Source: Marinomonas maritima
GTDB lineage: Bacteria > Pseudomonadota > Gammaproteobacteria > Pseudomonadales > Marinomonadaceae
NCBI RefSeq assembly: GCF_024435075.2
Contig: NZ_JAMZEG020000004.1
Span: 426,466 to 490,465 of the forward strand
DNA: 64,000 nt
Reading direction: 5' to 3'
Positions 53,924 through 63,724 of this stretch are shown piece by piece. Position numbers and translations under genes: made by a program. A model generated the notes under the pieces. That model was not told the DNA's origin. It saw only the letters and a list, made by a program, of their open reading frames with translations, and ran no database searches. Each line of letters opens with the position of its first letter. The first letter of the stretch is position 1.

Positions 53924-54904
53924 CTATCTTATTACGACAATCACTCGACCACGTACTTGACCATCAAGTAATTTATAGGCCGTTTCTACAACGTCCTCTA
54001 AGCCAATTTCTGTGCTGATTACATCAAAATCTTGTGGTTGTAGTAATTCACTTAAACGCTGCCAAGCTTCAATACGATCCGCTTTAGGGCGCATCACGCT
54101 GTCGATGCCGATGAGTTTGACGCCACGCAGAATAAACGGTGCGACGGAAGCAGGGAAGTCTATGCCTTGCGCTAAGCCACAAGCGGTAACAACACCGCCG
54201 TATTTTGTGCTCGCACAGGCATTGGCTAGGGTATGACTACCAACACAATCGATGACGCCAGCCCAACGCTCTTTTTGCAAAGGTTTACCCGGCTCAGAAA
54301 GCGTATTGCGATCAATAACCTCACTGGCGCCAAGTGCTTTTAAATAGTCAGTTTCTTCCATTCGTCCTGTTGACGCCACCACATGATAACCAAGACGATT
54401 GAGCAAACGAATGGCGAAGCTGCCCACTCCACCGTTTGCCCCAGTGACAAGAATTTCGCCAGAATTAGGCATAACACCTTGTTTTTCAAGGGCTAAAACC
54501 GACAACATGGCGGTGTAACCCGCTGTACCTATTGACATAGATTGCTTAGGTTCTATACCTTTTGGAAGTGGGATGAGCCAATCACTTTTTAAGCGTGCTT
54601 TTTCAGCCAATCCGCCCCAGTGCATTTCACCCACCCCAAAACCATTCAATAATACCCAATCCCCTTCAGAAAAAGCGTCTGAGTCACACTGAGTCACTTT
54701 GCCAACCAAATCAATACCGGGCACCATAGGAAAGGATCGAACAACGGGGGATTTACCAGTAATCGCTAAACCATCTTTATAATTTAACGTACTGTAATAG
54801 ACATCCACCAAGACATCGCCTTCGGGCAACTGGCTTTCATTCAATTCTGTCACAGACACTAAATTTTTTTTATCTTCTTGAGTAATCAATACACCTTTAA
54901 ACAT
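53924..54904 (-). CDS. acuI: Acrylyl-CoA reductase AcuI (YhdH type)
   Basis: 326-residue MDR-family enzyme. L-N-Y-K-D-G-L-A-I-T-G near 40-50, P-M-V-P-G-I-D-L-V-G near 59-68, G-A-N-G-G-V-G near 156-162. Reduces toxic acryloyl-CoA to propionyl-CoA with NADPH, the key step in DMSP and 3-hydroxypropionate breakdown. Follows acuR on the same strand with a candidate operator in the gap. Confidence 0.9.
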   Translation of the reverse strand: MFKGVLITQEDKKNLVSVTELNESQLPEGDVLVDVYYSTLNYKDGLAITGKSPVVRSFPMVPGIDLVGKVTQCDSDAFSEGDWVLLNGFGVGEMHWGGLAEKARLKSDWLIPLPKGIEPKQSMSIGTAGYTAMLSVLALEKQGVMPNSGEILVTGANGGVGSFAIRLLNRLGYHVVASTGRMEETDYLKALGASEVIDRNTLSEPGKPLQKERWAGVIDCVGSHTLANACASTKYGGVVTACGLAQGIDFPASVAPFILRGVKLIGIDSVMRPKADRIEAWQRLSELLQPQDFDVISTEIGLEDVVETAYKLLDGQVRGRVIVVIR

Positions 54905-54918
54905 ATTACCTCCACTTT

Positions 54919-54933
54919 TAGACCGATCGTCTA
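54919..54933 (-). promoter_or_regulatory. Candidate AcuR operator
   Basis: TAGACCGATCGTCTA: TAGAC/GTCTA arms around CGATC, 15 bases upstream of the acuI start, a shape typical of TetR-family operators. A GGAGGT ribosome site for acuI follows. Confidence 0.6.
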
Positions 54934-54996
54934 ATTAAATAACTAAAAAAAGCCAAGTAATGATGCTTGGCTCCATGGTTCCAGAGAACAACAAGG

Positions 54997-55728
54997 CTAT
55001 TTCACCTTAATCGCCTGTATAAAGAAGTCTAAGAAAAGACTTAAGGGCTGAGTGTCTTTCATTAATCGTGTCCGGTGAACCGCACCTTCCCAACCAATCC
55101 AAAATGCTTGAGATGTATCTTCAATAGAATTATGCAGCTTAATTTCACCCGCTTTCAATGCCAGCAGAAGGCACGCAGCGACACGAATTTGCCAGCTCTG
55201 ATAAGTCTCTTGAAGTTGCTCACGAAACACATTGGATAAATTAGGCGATTCTTGCTCTAAATTACCCACTAAACAGCCTCGTTTAAAGTCATGACGCACA
55301 ATACCGTCCTGAGCATCCTTTGCAAACCGCTGCAATCGCTCTAAAGGAGAAAAAGCGTCATCTAATAAAAAACGATCTAATTTAGCTTCAAAGTAACAAC
55401 GATAGCGCTGAAGAACAGCAAGACCAAACACCTCTTTACTAGAAAAATAGTGATAAAAAGACCCTTTAGGAACCCCTACAGACTTTAAAATAGGGTCAAT
55501 ACCACTACGAGAAAAGCCGATTTCCGTCAGCATTAACATACCTGCTCTTAACAAAGATTCACGCGTATCAAAAGAATCAGCAGACAGCTTTTTTGGTCGT
55601 CCTCGACGAGGCTTTTCGGGGGCATTTATTATTAAGTCTTGTTCATGAATGAAATTGAGCAAATTGCCATACCTATACGGATAAAACACAAGAGCAATAA
55701 ATTTAGACCAGTCGTCTACTAAAATCAA
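54997..55728 (-). CDS. acuR: TetR-family repressor AcuR
   Basis: 243 residues; the first 35 or so before P-R-R-G-R-P-K-K are unusual and a later non-ATG start is possible. HTH with V-G-V-P-K-G-S-F-Y-H-Y-F-S-S-K-E and the AcuR-like G-C-L-V-G-N-L-E-Q-E. AcuR represses acuI and is released by acrylate. It sits 92 bases upstream of acuI. Confidence 0.85.
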   Translation of the reverse strand: MILVDDWSKFIALVFYPYRYGNLLNFIHEQDLIINAPEKPRRGRPKKLSADSFDTRESLLRAGMLMLTEIGFSRSGIDPILKSVGVPKGSFYHYFSSKEVFGLAVLQRYRCYFEAKLDRFLLDDAFSPLERLQRFAKDAQDGIVRHDFKRGCLVGNLEQESPNLSNVFREQLQETYQSWQIRVAACLLLALKAGEIKLHNSIEDTSQAFWIGWEGAVHRTRLMKDTQPLSLFLDFFIQAIKVK

Positions 55729-55746
55729 ATTTCTGTATAACTTATT

Positions 55747-56625
55747 TCACACAGCCACTTCATCTTTTTGCTTGTCTTTGGTCGGTGGCACACCAAAATA
55801 CCGCTTATAATCTCGACTAAACTGATGAATGCTTTTGTAGCCGACTTCTAAAGCAATTTGGCCCACATTTAGGTGGCCTTGATTAAGCAGCATTTGCGCT
55901 TTCAATAAACGGAGTCTCTTTAAATATTGCAAAGGAGAAGACCCTGCAACGGCTTTAAAATGATGGTGAAAGCTGGAAACGCTCATATTGGCGCCTTCGG
56001 CGAGTTGTTCAATTCGCACTTCTTGATCTAATTGCAACTGCAGCTGTTTCAAAGAATGGACAATTTGAGAAAAACGACCTTGGTTTACAACAAGGGCCCG
56101 TAAAGCATCGCCTTGCGGGCTTTGTAAAGCTTCAAAAATGACTTCTCTCACTCGACTCTGTCCCATGGTTTTTGCGGTTTTTGGATCATGTAGCGCTCTA
56201 ATAAGTCGTTTAACGGCTTCTTCCATGTCTGGACTCATAGCAACAGATGACATGGGAAAATAAGGTACAGACAGCTTTAAGTTACTTTCAGTAGTATCAG
56301 AAACCAACTCAGATAATAATGCAGGATCTATATTAATCGACACGCCAAAAAGGGGTTCTTCTTTACTGGCAAAGGTTTCACATTCAAAAGGCAAAGGAAG
56401 GGTTTGTACTAAATAATGACCGGAATTGTAGTGAATTTCACGATCACCTAAATAACCAATTTTTCGACCTTGAACTATGATAGTCAATCCTGGACTGTAA
56501 ATAAGCGGCATCCTCGGGAAGGATTTTTCACTGCGCATTAGTCGAACATTGGCAATTGAGGTGTCTAAAAAGCCATCCTCTATCATCAGAGTTTTGATCA
56601 AATCAACTAAGTTTCTATCGGTCAT
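55747..56625 (-). CDS. AraC-family regulator (YqhC-like)
   Basis: 292 residues. N-terminal AraC-type domain (Y-S-P-G-L-T-I-I-V-Q-G-R-K) and C-terminal HTH pair (I-A-L-E-V-G-Y-K-S-I-H-Q-F-S-R-D-Y-K-R-Y-F-G). E. coli YqhC, of the same group, senses aldehydes and activates an aldehyde reductase. Divergent from the alcohol dehydrogenase gene by 188 bases, so likely its activator. Confidence 0.85.
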   Translation of the reverse strand: MTDRNLVDLIKTLMIEDGFLDTSIANVRLMRSEKSFPRMPLIYSPGLTIIVQGRKIGYLGDREIHYNSGHYLVQTLPLPFECETFASKEEPLFGVSINIDPALLSELVSDTTESNLKLSVPYFPMSSVAMSPDMEEAVKRLIRALHDPKTAKTMGQSRVREVIFEALQSPQGDALRALVVNQGRFSQIVHSLKQLQLQLDQEVRIEQLAEGANMSVSSFHHHFKAVAGSSPLQYLKRLRLLKAQMLLNQGHLNVGQIALEVGYKSIHQFSRDYKRYFGVPPTKDKQKDEVAV

Positions 56626-56813
56626 CTTCGATTGGCCTATCTATAAAAAAATCAATAAATTTAGTATCCACTCAAGATTGTGTAGGAAAAGTTAAATTTT
56701 CTTTATTTAGAGGAATAGGCAAAACTATAACAAAAATGCACAACACAAAACGAGGAAATTTACTCTAAACTAGCCATCACGTATTTCATGTTCAAACTCT
56801 GGAGTCATAATTT

Positions 56814-57869
56814 ATGAGCCAAGCAAAATCGTATGCGGCACTCTCTGCAACAACCCCTTTAGCACCATTTTCATTTGAACGCCGCTCTCTTCGTGAAGAC
56901 GATGTAAATATAGATATTCTGTATTGTGGTGTTTGTCACTCTGATATTCATACGGCGGAAAGTGATTGGGGGCCAAGTAATTACCCAATCGTTCCTGGTC
57001 ATGAAATTGTCGGTAAAGTCACAGAAATCGGCAGTAAAGTATCTAAATACAAAGTGGGTGATGTTGTCGGCGTTGGTTGTATGGTTGACTCTTGTCAACA
57101 TTGTTCACACTGTTCAGCGGACTTAGAACAATATTGTGATAATAACCCCGTTGGAACTTATGGGGCTCACGATTTAATTGACGGCACCTTAACTTACGGC
57201 GGTTATTCTGATCATATCGTTGTCCGTGAAAAATTCGTTTTGTCCATTCCAGAAGCACTTGATGCCAGTAAAGCAGCGCCATTATTATGCGCTGGTGTAA
57301 CCACATTTTCACCACTGCGTCATTATGGCGTCAAAGCAGGTGATAAAATTGGTATTCTAGGTATGGGCGGCTTAGGTCACATGGGGGTTAAATTAGCCAA
57401 AGCATTGGGCGCGGAAGTCACTATTTTTACTCGTTCTGAAAATAAAATAGCCGAAGCAAAAAAACAAGGCGCCGATCACGTTGTTGTTTCAACCGACGAC
57501 ACCCAAATGCAAGCAGTGGCAATGAATTTTGATTTTTTACTAGACACTATTCCTGTTCAACATGATTTAAACCCCTACCTCAATTGCTTAAAGGTCGATG
57601 GTGTACACATTTTAGTTGGTTTGATTGAACCAATGGATCCCACTGTTCATGCTGCTAATTTGGTATTAAAACGCCGTATTCTGACAGGCTCTTTGATTGG
57701 TGGCATTGCAGAAACTCAAGAAGTATTAGATTTTTGTGCTGAACATAATATTGAATGTGATGCTGAGATGATTAATATCCAAGATATCAACGAGGCGTAT
57801 AAACGCATGAAAAAAGGCGATGTTAAATATCGCTTTATCATTGACATGAAAAGCCTTAAAAACAGCTAA
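56814..57869 (+). CDS. Zinc-dependent NAD(P) alcohol dehydrogenase / aldehyde reductase (YahK type)
   Basis: 351 residues. Catalytic zinc site C-G-V-C-H-S-D near 41-47 and H-E near 64; structural zinc cysteines C-Q-H-C-S-H-C and C near 93-108; Rossmann G-M-G-G-L-G-H near 188-194. Reduces aldehydes with NADPH. Probably controlled by the divergent AraC regulator. Confidence 0.9.
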   Translation: MSQAKSYAALSATTPLAPFSFERRSLREDDVNIDILYCGVCHSDIHTAESDWGPSNYPIVPGHEIVGKVTEIGSKVSKYKVGDVVGVGCMVDSCQHCSHCSADLEQYCDNNPVGTYGAHDLIDGTLTYGGYSDHIVVREKFVLSIPEALDASKAAPLLCAGVTTFSPLRHYGVKAGDKIGILGMGGLGHMGVKLAKALGAEVTIFTRSENKIAEAKKQGADHVVVSTDDTQMQAVAMNFDFLLDTIPVQHDLNPYLNCLKVDGVHILVGLIEPMDPTVHAANLVLKRRILTGSLIGGIAETQEVLDFCAEHNIECDAEMINIQDINEAYKRMKKGDVKYRFIIDMKSLKNS

Positions 57870-57914
57870 TCGTTAAATTTCTTCGTTCTTCTTAGGAACA
57901 AAAAATCTAGCAAT

Positions 57915-57953
57915 AAAAAGCGTTCTCTATTAAGTATAGAGGGCGCTTTTTTT
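57915..57953 (+). terminator. Terminator after the alcohol dehydrogenase gene
   Basis: AAAAAGCGTTCTCTAT / ATAGAGGGCGCTTTTTTT with loop TAAGT, two G-T pairs in the stem. Confidence 0.85.
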
Positions 57954-58302
57954 ATTTGTCTTTCTCCCCACAAAGCAAACCTTCATTTTTACGTGACTTT
58001 TTTGAAAGACGTGCCCACTAAGGAGATGCCTTCATTGCTAGTCAGTTACATTACTAGTCAGTGACATTCCTATCAATCACGACCCAGTCAGCCTTCCTTT
58101 CCGACCGACAAGTAGCTATTTTTTATTGCTCTATACAAACAAGTCTTCATTTTGGCAGTTAGCCTTGATTAAAGTCACTTTCAAAGAGTCAAAAAATTAA
58201 AGTTACTCACAGAGAGTGATTTTAAAAAATTGTCTTTCTTTCTCCACAATGCTTCAACCCCTTTGAAAACCAGCGTCTATGGAAACTATTCACATTTATA
58301 AG
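57954..58302. other. Gap between terminator and right arm
   Basis: No gene. Contains a two-copy 16-base tandem repeat, TAGTCAGTTACATTAC then TAGTCAGTGACATTCC, near 58039-58070. The right arm begins abruptly at 58303; no DnaA-box cluster is visible before that. Confidence 0.5.
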
Positions 58303-58834
58303 TCATAAAAATACAATTAATTAGAAATTTTAATTTTTTTGCTTGTGGATTGTTTTTTTAAAATAAAGGCAAAAAAATGCTTATAAAATAAATTAAACTT
58401 TTAAAAATCAACAACTTAATATCGACTATTTAAAAAAAACCACCTGTTGATAAGTATGGTAATAGGTTGATAAGAAGTTTTGCACAGTTTTTAACAACTT
58501 AGAGGTAAAAATCAGGCCGTGTATAAGTGGTACTTTTATACACAGGAATAAGTTACCCACAACACAGGAAGAGAGGGGGATAGTTCACAAGATGTCATCG
58601 CTGTATCAATATGATTTATATGTATAAAAAATACTTACTAACAGATTTTTGCTTCCTATATAAACATAACAATAACAAAAGACCTTATATACTACTTATA
58701 TATATTAATATTGATGACCGGGTAAATGGGATTTCACTCACTTCCTTTTTAGAATTTTGCCTATATACTAAGCGGCCTTATCGATAGTTGATCGTTTTTC
58801 ATTCATTTTTCTATTTAGTAATACCGAGGTTCCT
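58303..58834. other. oriC: Candidate replication origin (oriC), right copy
   Basis: 532 bases. DnaA boxes: TTATACACA (58536-58544, exact), TGTTGATAA (58445-58453), CGTGTATAA (58518-58526), GGTTGATAA (58465-58473), TTACCCACA (58553-58561), and a weaker TGTGGATTG (58344-58352). AT-rich tract 58303-58440. Differs from the left copy by AACAC for ATTT after the TTACCCAC box and a T7 for T6 run. Confidence 0.75.
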
Positions 58835-60724
58835 GTGGATTTCCCAAGTCGCTTTGATGTGATTGTGGTTGGTGGTGGACATGCTGGTACAGAAGCTGCT
58901 TTGGCTTCAGCACGTATGGGCGTTAAAACATTGTTACTTTCCCACAACATTGAAACTTTAGGACAAATGTCCTGTAACCCTGCTATTGGTGGCATTGGAA
59001 AATCCCATTTAGTAAAAGAAATTGATGCTTTGGATGGTGCTATGGCATTGGCAACCGATAAAGCAGGTATTCAATTTCGCACCTTGAACTCTCGAAAAGG
59101 TCCAGCTGTTCGAGCAACTCGTGCTCAAGCTGACCGCATATTATATAAAGCGGCTATTCGTTATAAATTAGAAAATCAAGAAAATCTTTGGCTTTTTCAA
59201 CAATCCGTAGAAGATCTCATCGTTGAAGATGGTGCCGCTCGAGGTATTATTACCCAAACTGGTATTCGTTTTAATGGTAAAACCGTCGTGTTAACCGCGG
59301 GGACTTTTTTAGGTGGCATCATACACATTGGTTTACAGAATCATTCTGGTGGCCGAGCTGGAGATCCACCTTCAATAGGTTTGGCCGAAAAGTTACGCGC
59401 TCTACCGTTTCGAGTTGATCGTTTAAAAACAGGTACACCGCCTAGAGTTGATGCACGTTCAGTTGATTTTTCCCAAATGCAAGCACAACCTGGCGACGAC
59501 ACTACGCCCGTTATGTCGTACATGGGAAATAGAGCGATGCATCCTCGTCAAATTGAATGTTTTATTACCCATACCAATGAACGAACTCATGACATTATTC
59601 GTGCTGGTATGGATCGGTCTCCTATGTATACTGGTGTAATTGAAGGGGTAGGGCCGCGTTATTGTCCTTCTATTGAAGACAAAATAGTGCGCTTTGCGGA
59701 TAAAAATTCACATCAGATTTTTATTGAGCCAGAAGGTTTAACAACACACGAACTTTACCCCAATGGTATTTCGACGTCCTTGCCGTTTGATGTTCAAATT
59801 GAGCTAGTTCGCTCGATGAAAGGAATGGAAAACGCGCATATTATGCGTCCTGGTTACGCTATCGAATACGATTACTTTAATCCTCAAGATTTAAAATATT
59901 CTTTAGAAACCAAACACATGCCAGGTTTGTTTTTCGCCGGACAAATCAACGGTACAACCGGTTATGAAGAAGCGGGGGCGCAAGGTTTATTGGCGGGTTT
60001 AAACGCGGCATTACTGGCACAAGATAAAGATGCTTGGACACCTCGTCGTGATGAAGCCTATCTTGGTGTATTGGTAGATGATTTGATTTCTATGGGAACC
60101 AAAGAACCTTATCGTATGTTTACCAGTCGTGCGGAATATCGTTTGATTTTACGTGAAGACAATGCCGACATGCGCCTAACAGAGAAAGGCCGTGAATTGG
60201 GTCTGGTGTCTGATGAACGTTGGGCTGCATTTTGTAAAAAACGCGAAGCGATTGAGCTTGAAACACAACGACTCAAATCAAGCTGGATTGTACCTAATTC
60301 ACCGGAATCAGATATTATTAATCCAAAATTGGAAACGCCGATTACGCATGAGTATAACTTGCTCGATTTGCTTAAACGCCCCAATATTGTGTATTCCGAT
60401 GTGGCTGATTTAAAAAATGCGCTTGATGAACCGGTAGATGAACAGGTGTCTGAACAAGTTCAAATAGCGGTAAAATACGCGGGCTACATTACTCGTCAAG
60501 CGGAAGATATTGAGCGACTACGTCGTCAAGAAAACACTGCGTTGCCGGATGATTTGGATTATTCAAAGATGGAAGGTTTGTCAAATGAGATCAAGCAAAA
60601 GCTGACTCAGTTGCGCCCTGCCACATTGGCTGCGGCGTCTCGTATTCAAGGTGTAACACCTGCTGCGGTGTCCTTACTGTTAATTCACTTGAAAAAACGT
60701 GCGATTGCGCGCAAAAGTGCCTAG
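58835..60724 (+). CDS. mnmG: tRNA modification enzyme MnmG (GidA), right copy
   Basis: 629 residues, normal family length, GTG start. Same sequence as the left copy without the 15-residue insertion and with a silent T at 59491. FAD motif G-G-G-H-A-G-T-E near 13-20 and the C-terminal MnmE-binding part are complete, so this is probably the functional copy. Confidence 0.96.
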   Translation: MDFPSRFDVIVVGGGHAGTEAALASARMGVKTLLLSHNIETLGQMSCNPAIGGIGKSHLVKEIDALDGAMALATDKAGIQFRTLNSRKGPAVRATRAQADRILYKAAIRYKLENQENLWLFQQSVEDLIVEDGAARGIITQTGIRFNGKTVVLTAGTFLGGIIHIGLQNHSGGRAGDPPSIGLAEKLRALPFRVDRLKTGTPPRVDARSVDFSQMQAQPGDDTTPVMSYMGNRAMHPRQIECFITHTNERTHDIIRAGMDRSPMYTGVIEGVGPRYCPSIEDKIVRFADKNSHQIFIEPEGLTTHELYPNGISTSLPFDVQIELVRSMKGMENAHIMRPGYAIEYDYFNPQDLKYSLETKHMPGLFFAGQINGTTGYEEAGAQGLLAGLNAALLAQDKDAWTPRRDEAYLGVLVDDLISMGTKEPYRMFTSRAEYRLILREDNADMRLTEKGRELGLVSDERWAAFCKKREAIELETQRLKSSWIVPNSPESDIINPKLETPITHEYNLLDLLKRPNIVYSDVADLKNALDEPVDEQVSEQVQIAVKYAGYITRQAEDIERLRRQENTALPDDLDYSKMEGLSNEIKQKLTQLRPATLAAASRIQGVTPAAVSLLLIHLKKRAIARKSA

Positions 60725-60777
60725 AATCATCAGCCGATAATCCCTAATAACTCATTCTTTATAGAAATGGATCGACT

Positions 60778-61404
60778 GTGACACACTTTGACACCATTCA
60801 AAAAGGCGCCCAACAAATGGGCGCTGCTCTCTCTGATGATACCATTCAGACCCTTGTTAATTATCTTGCCATGCTTGAAAAATGGAACAAGGCGTATAAC
60901 CTGACCGCCATTCGTGATGTTGAGCAAATGATTTCTTTGCACCTGTTGGATAGCTTGGCAACATTACCTTATATTACGGGTGAACATATTATAGATGTCG
61001 GCACAGGTCCTGGCTTACCTGGTATGGTGCTTGCTATATGTTGTCCAGAAAAACGTTTTACTTTACTTGACAGTAATGGCAAAAAAACACGCTTCCTAAC
61101 CCAAGTTAAAATGGAACTGGGGATTCATAATGTAACGGTAGAGAATGAACGGGTTGAAAAGCATAGTCATCAAGGTGAATACGATCACGTTATTTCTCGA
61201 GCCTTTGCTTCTCTACAAGATATGATTCGGTGGACTCTGCCTCTGCCTAGTAATACGGGTAATTTTTTAGCCATGAAAGGGGTTTACCCTAGTGAAGAAA
61301 TAGCGGCGCTACCGAAAGAGGTTGATTTAGTGTCAGTAGAGCCTCTTAATGTGCCAGATATTCAGGCGGAGCGTCACATGGTAGTGATGACGCGTAAAGG
61401 ATAA
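60778..61404 (+). CDS. rsmG: RsmG 16S rRNA methyltransferase, right copy
   Basis: 208 residues, protein identical to the left copy. Transcribed outward from the spacer. Confidence 0.95.
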   Translation: MTHFDTIQKGAQQMGAALSDDTIQTLVNYLAMLEKWNKAYNLTAIRDVEQMISLHLLDSLATLPYITGEHIIDVGTGPGLPGMVLAICCPEKRFTLLDSNGKKTRFLTQVKMELGIHNVTVENERVEKHSHQGEYDHVISRAFASLQDMIRWTLPLPSNTGNFLAMKGVYPSEEIAALPKEVDLVSVEPLNVPDIQAERHMVVMTRKG

Positions 61405-61407
61405 AGC

Positions 61408-62175
61408 ATGGCAAGAATCATCGCAGTTACAAACCAAAAAGGTGGTGTTGGTAAAACCACCACTTGTGTCAATTTAGCGGCCTCTCTTGCGGCGATGAAA
61501 CGCCGAGTTTTATTAATTGATTTAGATCCGCAAGGTAACGCCACGACAGGAAGTGGCTTAACCAAAGAAGAATTAGACACCAGTGTTTACGATGTATTAA
61601 TTGGCACTCATGGCGTAAAAGAAGTCATGAAAAAAACCATGCCTGGTGATTATTGGGTATTGCCCGCTAATGGTGATTTAACCGGTGCGGAGGTTGTTTT
61701 ATTAGACTTACCAAGTAAAGAAACAAGGCTACGAGCAGGCTTGTATGAAGTCGATAATGACTTTGACTTTATCTTGCTTGACTGTCCTCCTGCATTGAAC
61801 ATGTTAACCGTCAATGCGCTTGCCGCCTCTCAAGGTGTGCTTATTCCTGTACAGTGTGAATATTACGCTTTAGAAGGGTTAACTGCCTTACTGCAAACCA
61901 TAGAGCGTATTACTCAAGCGTTAAACCCATCGCTAGTGGTCGAAGGGATTCTACGAACCATGTATGATCCTCGTCCAAGTTTAACTCACGATGTTTCCAA
62001 TCAGCTTCATAAGCATTTTGGGGATAAGGTTTACGACACGGTTATCCCTCGAAATATTCGCTTAGCTGAATCGCCAAGTTATGGTTTACCTGTTTTACAT
62101 TATGAAAAACAATCTCGTGGAGCCATTGCTTACCTTGCTCTAGCGGGTGAGTTTATTCGAAAAACTGTCGTGTGA
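61408..62175 (+). CDS. parA: ParA partitioning ATPase, right copy
   Basis: 255 residues, protein identical to the left copy, 3 bases after rsmG. Confidence 0.95.
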   Translation: MARIIAVTNQKGGVGKTTTCVNLAASLAAMKRRVLLIDLDPQGNATTGSGLTKEELDTSVYDVLIGTHGVKEVMKKTMPGDYWVLPANGDLTGAEVVLLDLPSKETRLRAGLYEVDNDFDFILLDCPPALNMLTVNALAASQGVLIPVQCEYYALEGLTALLQTIERITQALNPSLVVEGILRTMYDPRPSLTHDVSNQLHKHFGDKVYDTVIPRNIRLAESPSYGLPVLHYEKQSRGAIAYLALAGEFIRKTVV

Positions 62176-62222
62176 TTACTGCTTTATATAGCGTATTTTT
62201 AATACCAATTAGGGTTAATGAA

Positions 62223-63107
62223 ATGACGATGAAAAAAAGAGGTCTAGGTCGTGGCTTAGATGCATTATTAGCGCCTCAAAAGGCGGCGACTCACGATGTT
62301 GATCATGGCGCCAATAATGAAGAAATAAAAGGCCTGACTTACTTGCCTGTAGATTGGCTTTCGAAAGGTAAATTTCAGCCTCGTCGCGACATGAACCCTG
62401 CGCAATTAGAAGATTTGGCATCGTCGATTCGTAATCAAGGTATTATGCAGCCTATTGTGGTCCGCCCCAGTGGTCATAATCAATATGAAATTATTGCGGG
62501 TGAACGTCGTTGGCGTGCTGCCAAATTAGCTGATTTAACCCAAGTACCTGTTATTGTTCGTCATGTTGAAGACGCCGACGCGGTCGTATTGGCGTTGATC
62601 GAAAATATTCAGCGTGAAGACTTAAACCCAGTAGAAGAAGCGTTAGCGTTACAGCGTTTGGTTGAGGATTTTCACCTCACGCAGCAAGAAGTGGCTGATA
62701 CTGTGGGTAAATCACGTTCAACCGTGGCTAATTTATTGCGTTTATTAGGATTAACCCCTGAAGTTCGTCGTTTATTAGAGCATGGTGATATTGAAATGGG
62801 TCATGCTAGAGCGTTACTCCCGTTAGAGCATGACAAACAAATTCAGGCGGCATCACAAGTTGTGACTAAATCTTTATCTGTCCGCGAGACAGAAAGATTG
62901 GTGAAAAACTTTCAAGTGATTGAAAAAAATGAGGATAGTAAACCTACCTTGCCTGATTTAAGTGCAGAGGCTGAACGTATCAGTCAAAAAATTAATGCTG
63001 CTGTCAAAATACAGCCTTCCTCCAAAGGAAAAGGTAAGCTTGTCATTGAGTATCGTAACCCTGAGCACCTAGAGCTCTTGATTAGTGAGCTACTCACTGG
63101 AAAATAA
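62223..63107 (+). CDS. parB: ParB partitioning protein, right copy
   Basis: 294 residues from the ATG at 62223, protein identical to the left copy. The frame is open back to a GTG at 62172 that overlaps the parA stop. Confidence 0.94.
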   Translation: MTMKKRGLGRGLDALLAPQKAATHDVDHGANNEEIKGLTYLPVDWLSKGKFQPRRDMNPAQLEDLASSIRNQGIMQPIVVRPSGHNQYEIIAGERRWRAAKLADLTQVPVIVRHVEDADAVVLALIENIQREDLNPVEEALALQRLVEDFHLTQQEVADTVGKSRSTVANLLRLLGLTPEVRRLLEHGDIEMGHARALLPLEHDKQIQAASQVVTKSLSVRETERLVKNFQVIEKNEDSKPTLPDLSAEAERISQKINAAVKIQPSSKGKGKLVIEYRNPEHLELLISELLTGK

Positions 63108-63176
63108 AGTAATTATGATTGATGCTTTTCTATTTAGACAAGATGCCCCGAAAGTGATTTTGCTATCTAGTTTAAG

Positions 63177-63205
63177 TTGAACACAGTCGCCATTACCCAT
63201 ATAAT
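63177..63205 (+). promoter_or_regulatory. Sigma-70 promoter of the atp genes, right copy
   Basis: TTGAAC at 63177-63182, 17 bases, TATAAT at 63200-63205; 64 bases before the atpI ATG. Confidence 0.85.
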
Positions 63206-63268
63206 GCCTCGAATTTTGTAAATCATCACATTGATTGCACTTTTAGAGTGCAGCTAGAGAGTTAGGTA

Positions 63269-63676
63269 ATGGGGTCAAATAAGCCGTTAAGCGCGAGTGC
63301 AATCATCAGCGCCAGAAAGAAGGCTGTATTTCGTTTCCTTTTGCTACAATTATCTTTAACTCTTTTTGTATCTTTGGGAATTTTTTACATTGCGGGTTGT
63401 CTGTATGGGTACTCTTTTATATTGGGCGCATTGACCAGTATACTACCCAGTATTTATATGGCTTGGCGGATTTTTGGCTATAAAGGGGTCCGTCCTGCAA
63501 AAGATGTTGTTAGATCATTCTATCGAGGAGAAGCCGGTAAGTTGGCTATGACAGTGGTTTTATTGTCGCTGGTGTTTCTTCTGATAAAACCATTAGCTGC
63601 AGGTGCTTTTTTTGCAGGTTTTGGCGGTGCAATTTTGAGTCATTGGCTCAGTCCTATCGTGCTAAGAAATACTTAA
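63269..63676 (+). CDS. atpI: AtpI, right copy
   Basis: 135 residues, identical to the left copy. Whether the whole atp operon follows cannot be seen. Confidence 0.9.
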   Translation: MGSNKPLSASAIISARKKAVFRFLLLQLSLTLFVSLGIFYIAGCLYGYSFILGALTSILPSIYMAWRIFGYKGVRPAKDVVRSFYRGEAGKLAMTVVLLSLVFLLIKPLAAGAFFAGFGGAILSHWLSPIVLRNT

Positions 63677-63724
63677 TACGATAGAGAATAGAATTTTAAT
63701 CATTGAGAGAGCGTGGATATAAGT

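Noticed and set aside
58740..58770. mnmG promoter with TATACT as -10 box (58764-58769)
   Set aside because: No acceptable -35 box at 16-18 bases, so not called.
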